From Desulfobulbus sp. (lineage in GTDB: Bacteria; Desulfobacterota; Desulfobulbia; Desulfobulbales; Desulfobulbaceae), in the NCBI GenBank assembly GCA_028684915.1, contig JAQUEZ010000280.1:1-7585 (forward strand): DNA of 7,585 nucleotides, written 5' to 3'. A model generated the notes under the pieces. That model did no database searches. It worked only from the letters and a program-made list of their open reading frames with translations, and was not told the origin of the DNA. Shown here one piece after another: positions 6,675 through 7,585 of the stretch. A program made the translations under genes and the position numbers. Every line of letters starts with the position of its first letter. The stretch's first letter is position 1.

Positions 6675-6751
6675 GCGCCAGTAGCTCAGCTGGATAGAGC
6701 AACGGCCTTCTAAGCCGTAGGTCATAGGTTCGAATCCTATCTGGCGTACCA
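6675..6751 (+). tRNA. tRNA-Arg (anticodon UCU), CCA encoded
   Basis: A 77-nt cloverleaf can be folded by eye: 7-bp acceptor stem GCGCCAG/CTGGCGT, T8-A9, D stem GCTC/GAGC, anticodon stem ACGGC/GCCGT with loop CTTCTAA giving anticodon TCT (6709-6711), 5-nt variable loop, T stem ATAGG/CCTAT around TTCGAAT, discriminator A and encoded CCA (6749-6751). Anticodon UCU reads AGA/AGG arginine codons. One oddity is the first acceptor pair, G1 with U72 (a wobble instead of G-C). The D and anticodon arms closely resemble E. coli argU. A strong terminator follows within 10 nt. Confidence 0.96.
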
Positions 6752-6760
6752 GTAATATCA

Positions 6761-6795
6761 AAGGGTTAAGCTGATTCAGCTTAACCCTTTTTTTA
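6761..6795 (+). terminator. Strong intrinsic terminator after tRNA-Arg
   Basis: AAGGGTTAAGCTG (6761-6773) pairs perfectly over 13 bp with CAGCTTAACCCTT (6777-6789) around a 3-nt loop ATT, and the descending arm runs into an uninterrupted T tract to 6794. It lies 9 nt after the tRNA CCA end and is a convincing Rho-independent terminator for the tRNA transcript. A-rich bases before the hairpin also give some terminator character on the minus strand. Confidence 0.92.
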
Positions 6796-6797
6796 TT

Positions 6798-6818
6798 GGT
6801 TACATGCCGGTTACATGC
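6798..6818 (+). repeat. Tandem 10-bp direct repeat next to tRNA-Arg
   Basis: GGTTACATGC occurs at 6798-6807 and again at 6809-6818, separated by a single C, giving an 11-bp period (about one helical turn). It begins a few bases after the tRNA terminator. Short same-phase direct repeats flanking a tRNA 3' end resemble integrase arm-type binding sites of tRNA-targeting elements; that reading is inference. Confidence 0.6.
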
Positions 6819-7088
6819 TCAACAGTATTCTGCATAATCTCCCCCTCACCTGTATGACACATCAAGCATCACAGCCCCAAAACTACACCAATAGGTAAAT
6901 CTACCTACAAACAATATCATTTCAAACAGTTGCTCATCGCCTCGTTGGGTGCTAAACAAAACAGGATGTTTTTTATCTTGCCTCCCGGCCCCACAGAAGC
7001 CCCGCAAAAGGCAGGAACTCCGATTGACAGAATGAATTGTCCTGAAAAGAAGTTAAACAAAGGCGAAAGGGATAAGGTATCGGCCTCT

Positions 7089-7113
7089 CTTAGTGGACAT
7101 TTAGTCCACTAAG
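7089..7113. promoter_or_regulatory. Perfect 10-bp palindrome upstream of the PLD/helicase-like gene, probable operator
   Basis: CTTAGTGGAC (7089-7098) and GTCCACTAAG (7104-7113) are perfect inverted complements around ATTTA. No T-run follows, so it is not a terminator. It ends 3 nt before the AGGAG ribosome binding site (7117-7121) of the next gene, a placement suited to a dimeric repressor operator or a leader RNA hairpin. No regulator gene is visible beside it in this window. Confidence 0.55.
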
Positions 7114-7129
7114 CTCAGGAGTATACAGC

Positions 7130-7585
7130 ATGAAACTTGTCGGCAACACAGGGGGCAACCGCGTTATCGATTTCATCCACCCCGGACTCATTCAGGGGAA
7201 CCAGCTGGATGTCGTTACATCTACCTTCTCTCTGTTCGCCTTCGCCGAGGTCCAGAACGATATCAAAAAGCTAGAGAAATGCCGGCTTCTCTTGCCACCA
7301 ACCACTGGGGATCTTTCGGTCATCGGCTCAGAGGCTGATCGCTCCTTCCGTAATCGCCTACAGGCCCGATGGCTAGCAGGTCGCTTGATTCAGTGGATCC
7401 AAAAGAAAACCCAGATAAAACGTGCGCCAAGCCCAGTGCCCCAAGGCGCTTTCATTGTCCGTGATAGTAGTTCAACTCCCTTACTGGCCTTGCTGGGATC
7501 GCTAGCCTTCAGCACCGATGGCCTTGGAATAACACCTGGCAACCCTTTGAGCCTCATCCAGGCCTCCGAAACAAAAGAAGAGGCC
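7130..7585 (+). CDS. N-terminal part of a probable PLD-like-domain helicase protein (partial, runs off the window)
   Basis: An open frame of 152 codons from ATG 7130, which has AGGAG (7117-7121) 8 nt upstream and no in-frame stop before the window ends. The start RVIDFIHPGLIQGNQLD (11-27), followed by VVTSTFSLFAFAEV (28-41) and LEKCRLLLP (48-56), resembles the N-terminal phospholipase-D-like domain that precedes Snf2/DEAD-type helicase domains in large proteins of restriction and defence regions. Near residues 106-132 the pattern GAFIVRD ... GSLAFSTDGLGI looks like the second half of a PLD fold ('GS.NFT..GL'), but the HxK expected before it is absent, so nuclease activity is doubtful. The helicase motifs would lie downstream and cannot be checked here. 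Codon use and base composition look less GC-rich than the genes before 6583, consistent with transfer. Family assignment is by pattern memory only. Confidence 0.5.
   Translation, partial: MKLVGNTGGNRVIDFIHPGLIQGNQLDVVTSTFSLFAFAEVQNDIKKLEKCRLLLPPTTGDLSVIGSEADRSFRNRLQARWLAGRLIQWIQKKTQIKRAPSPVPQGAFIVRDSSSTPLLALLGSLAFSTDGLGITPGNPLSLIQASETKEEA

Larger units (their letters stand above)
6796..7129. other. AT-richer gene-poor stretch beyond the tRNA, possible edge of an inserted island
   Basis: About 330 bp between the tRNA terminator and the next gene, visibly richer in A and T than the region before 6583. It holds tandem 10-bp direct repeats (6798-6818), a small inverted repeat (6892-6907), a TTGACA box (7024-7029) without a convincing -10 partner, and a palindrome just before the next gene (7089-7113). 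A 60-codon frame with a TTG start at 6930 has no ribosome binding site or recognisable protein features. I see no integrase, transposase or RNA gene here. Confidence 0.5.

Noticed and set aside
7024..7029. Perfect TTGACA -35 box upstream of the PLD/helicase-like gene
   Set aside because: No acceptable -10 sequence lies 16-18 bp downstream; the nearest AT-rich candidate gives a spacer of about 22 bp.
6930..7112. A 60-codon frame starting with TTG in the gene-poor stretch
   Set aside because: No ribosome binding site, a weak start codon, low-complexity composition, and it runs into the palindrome; nothing in it resembles a known protein.

Overview
The window reads as a GC-rich, Gram-negative chromosome segment, most likely from a deltaproteobacterium / Desulfobacterota-type organism. 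I infer this from the TonB-ExbB-ExbD genes (so an outer membrane is present), the short ExbB type, the DciA-type helicase loader and the general style of the proteins. The lineage is an inference; no marker here fixes it.

Positions 1-3481 are one tightly packed plus-strand operon for uptake of a TonB-dependent substrate (iron-siderophore, haem, cobalamin or similar). It holds the last codons of a periplasmic substrate-binding protein, a FecCD/BtuC-type permease, its FecE/BtuD-type ATPase, then ExbB, ExbD and TonB. All five junctions are close: three are ATGA overlaps, ExbB/ExbD overlap by 8 bp, and ATPase/ExbB are 8 bp apart or overlap as GTGA depending on the ExbB start. The operon therefore encodes both the inner-membrane importer and the energy transducer for the cognate outer-membrane receptor, which is not in the window. 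After a 144-bp gap comes a small DUF721/DciA protein (3626-4102), then a 152-bp gap with a weak terminator-like hairpin.

Positions 4255-6582 encode the most unusual protein: an uninterrupted 775-residue fusion of a CysM-like cysteine synthase (residues about 1-295) and a full-length cysteinyl-tRNA synthetase-like module (about 307-775). The four zinc ligands of CysRS are kept at canonical spacing, but HIGH is HIAH, KMSKS is KMSGD, and two other active-site segments differ. It either makes cysteine and charges it directly, or is a CysRS paralogue turned to another cysteine-activating reaction.

Positions 6675-6795 hold a tRNA-Arg(UCU) gene with encoded CCA and a 13-bp perfect terminator hairpin. 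Beyond it the sequence becomes visibly more AT-rich: tandem 10-bp direct repeats, about 330 bp without a convincing gene, a 10-bp-arm palindrome, and a well-placed ribosome binding site opening a gene that runs off the end. Its product looks like the N-terminal PLD-like domain found in large Snf2/DEAD-type helicases of defence regions. I read this as the probable edge of an island inserted at the tRNA, but no integrase or second attachment site is visible.
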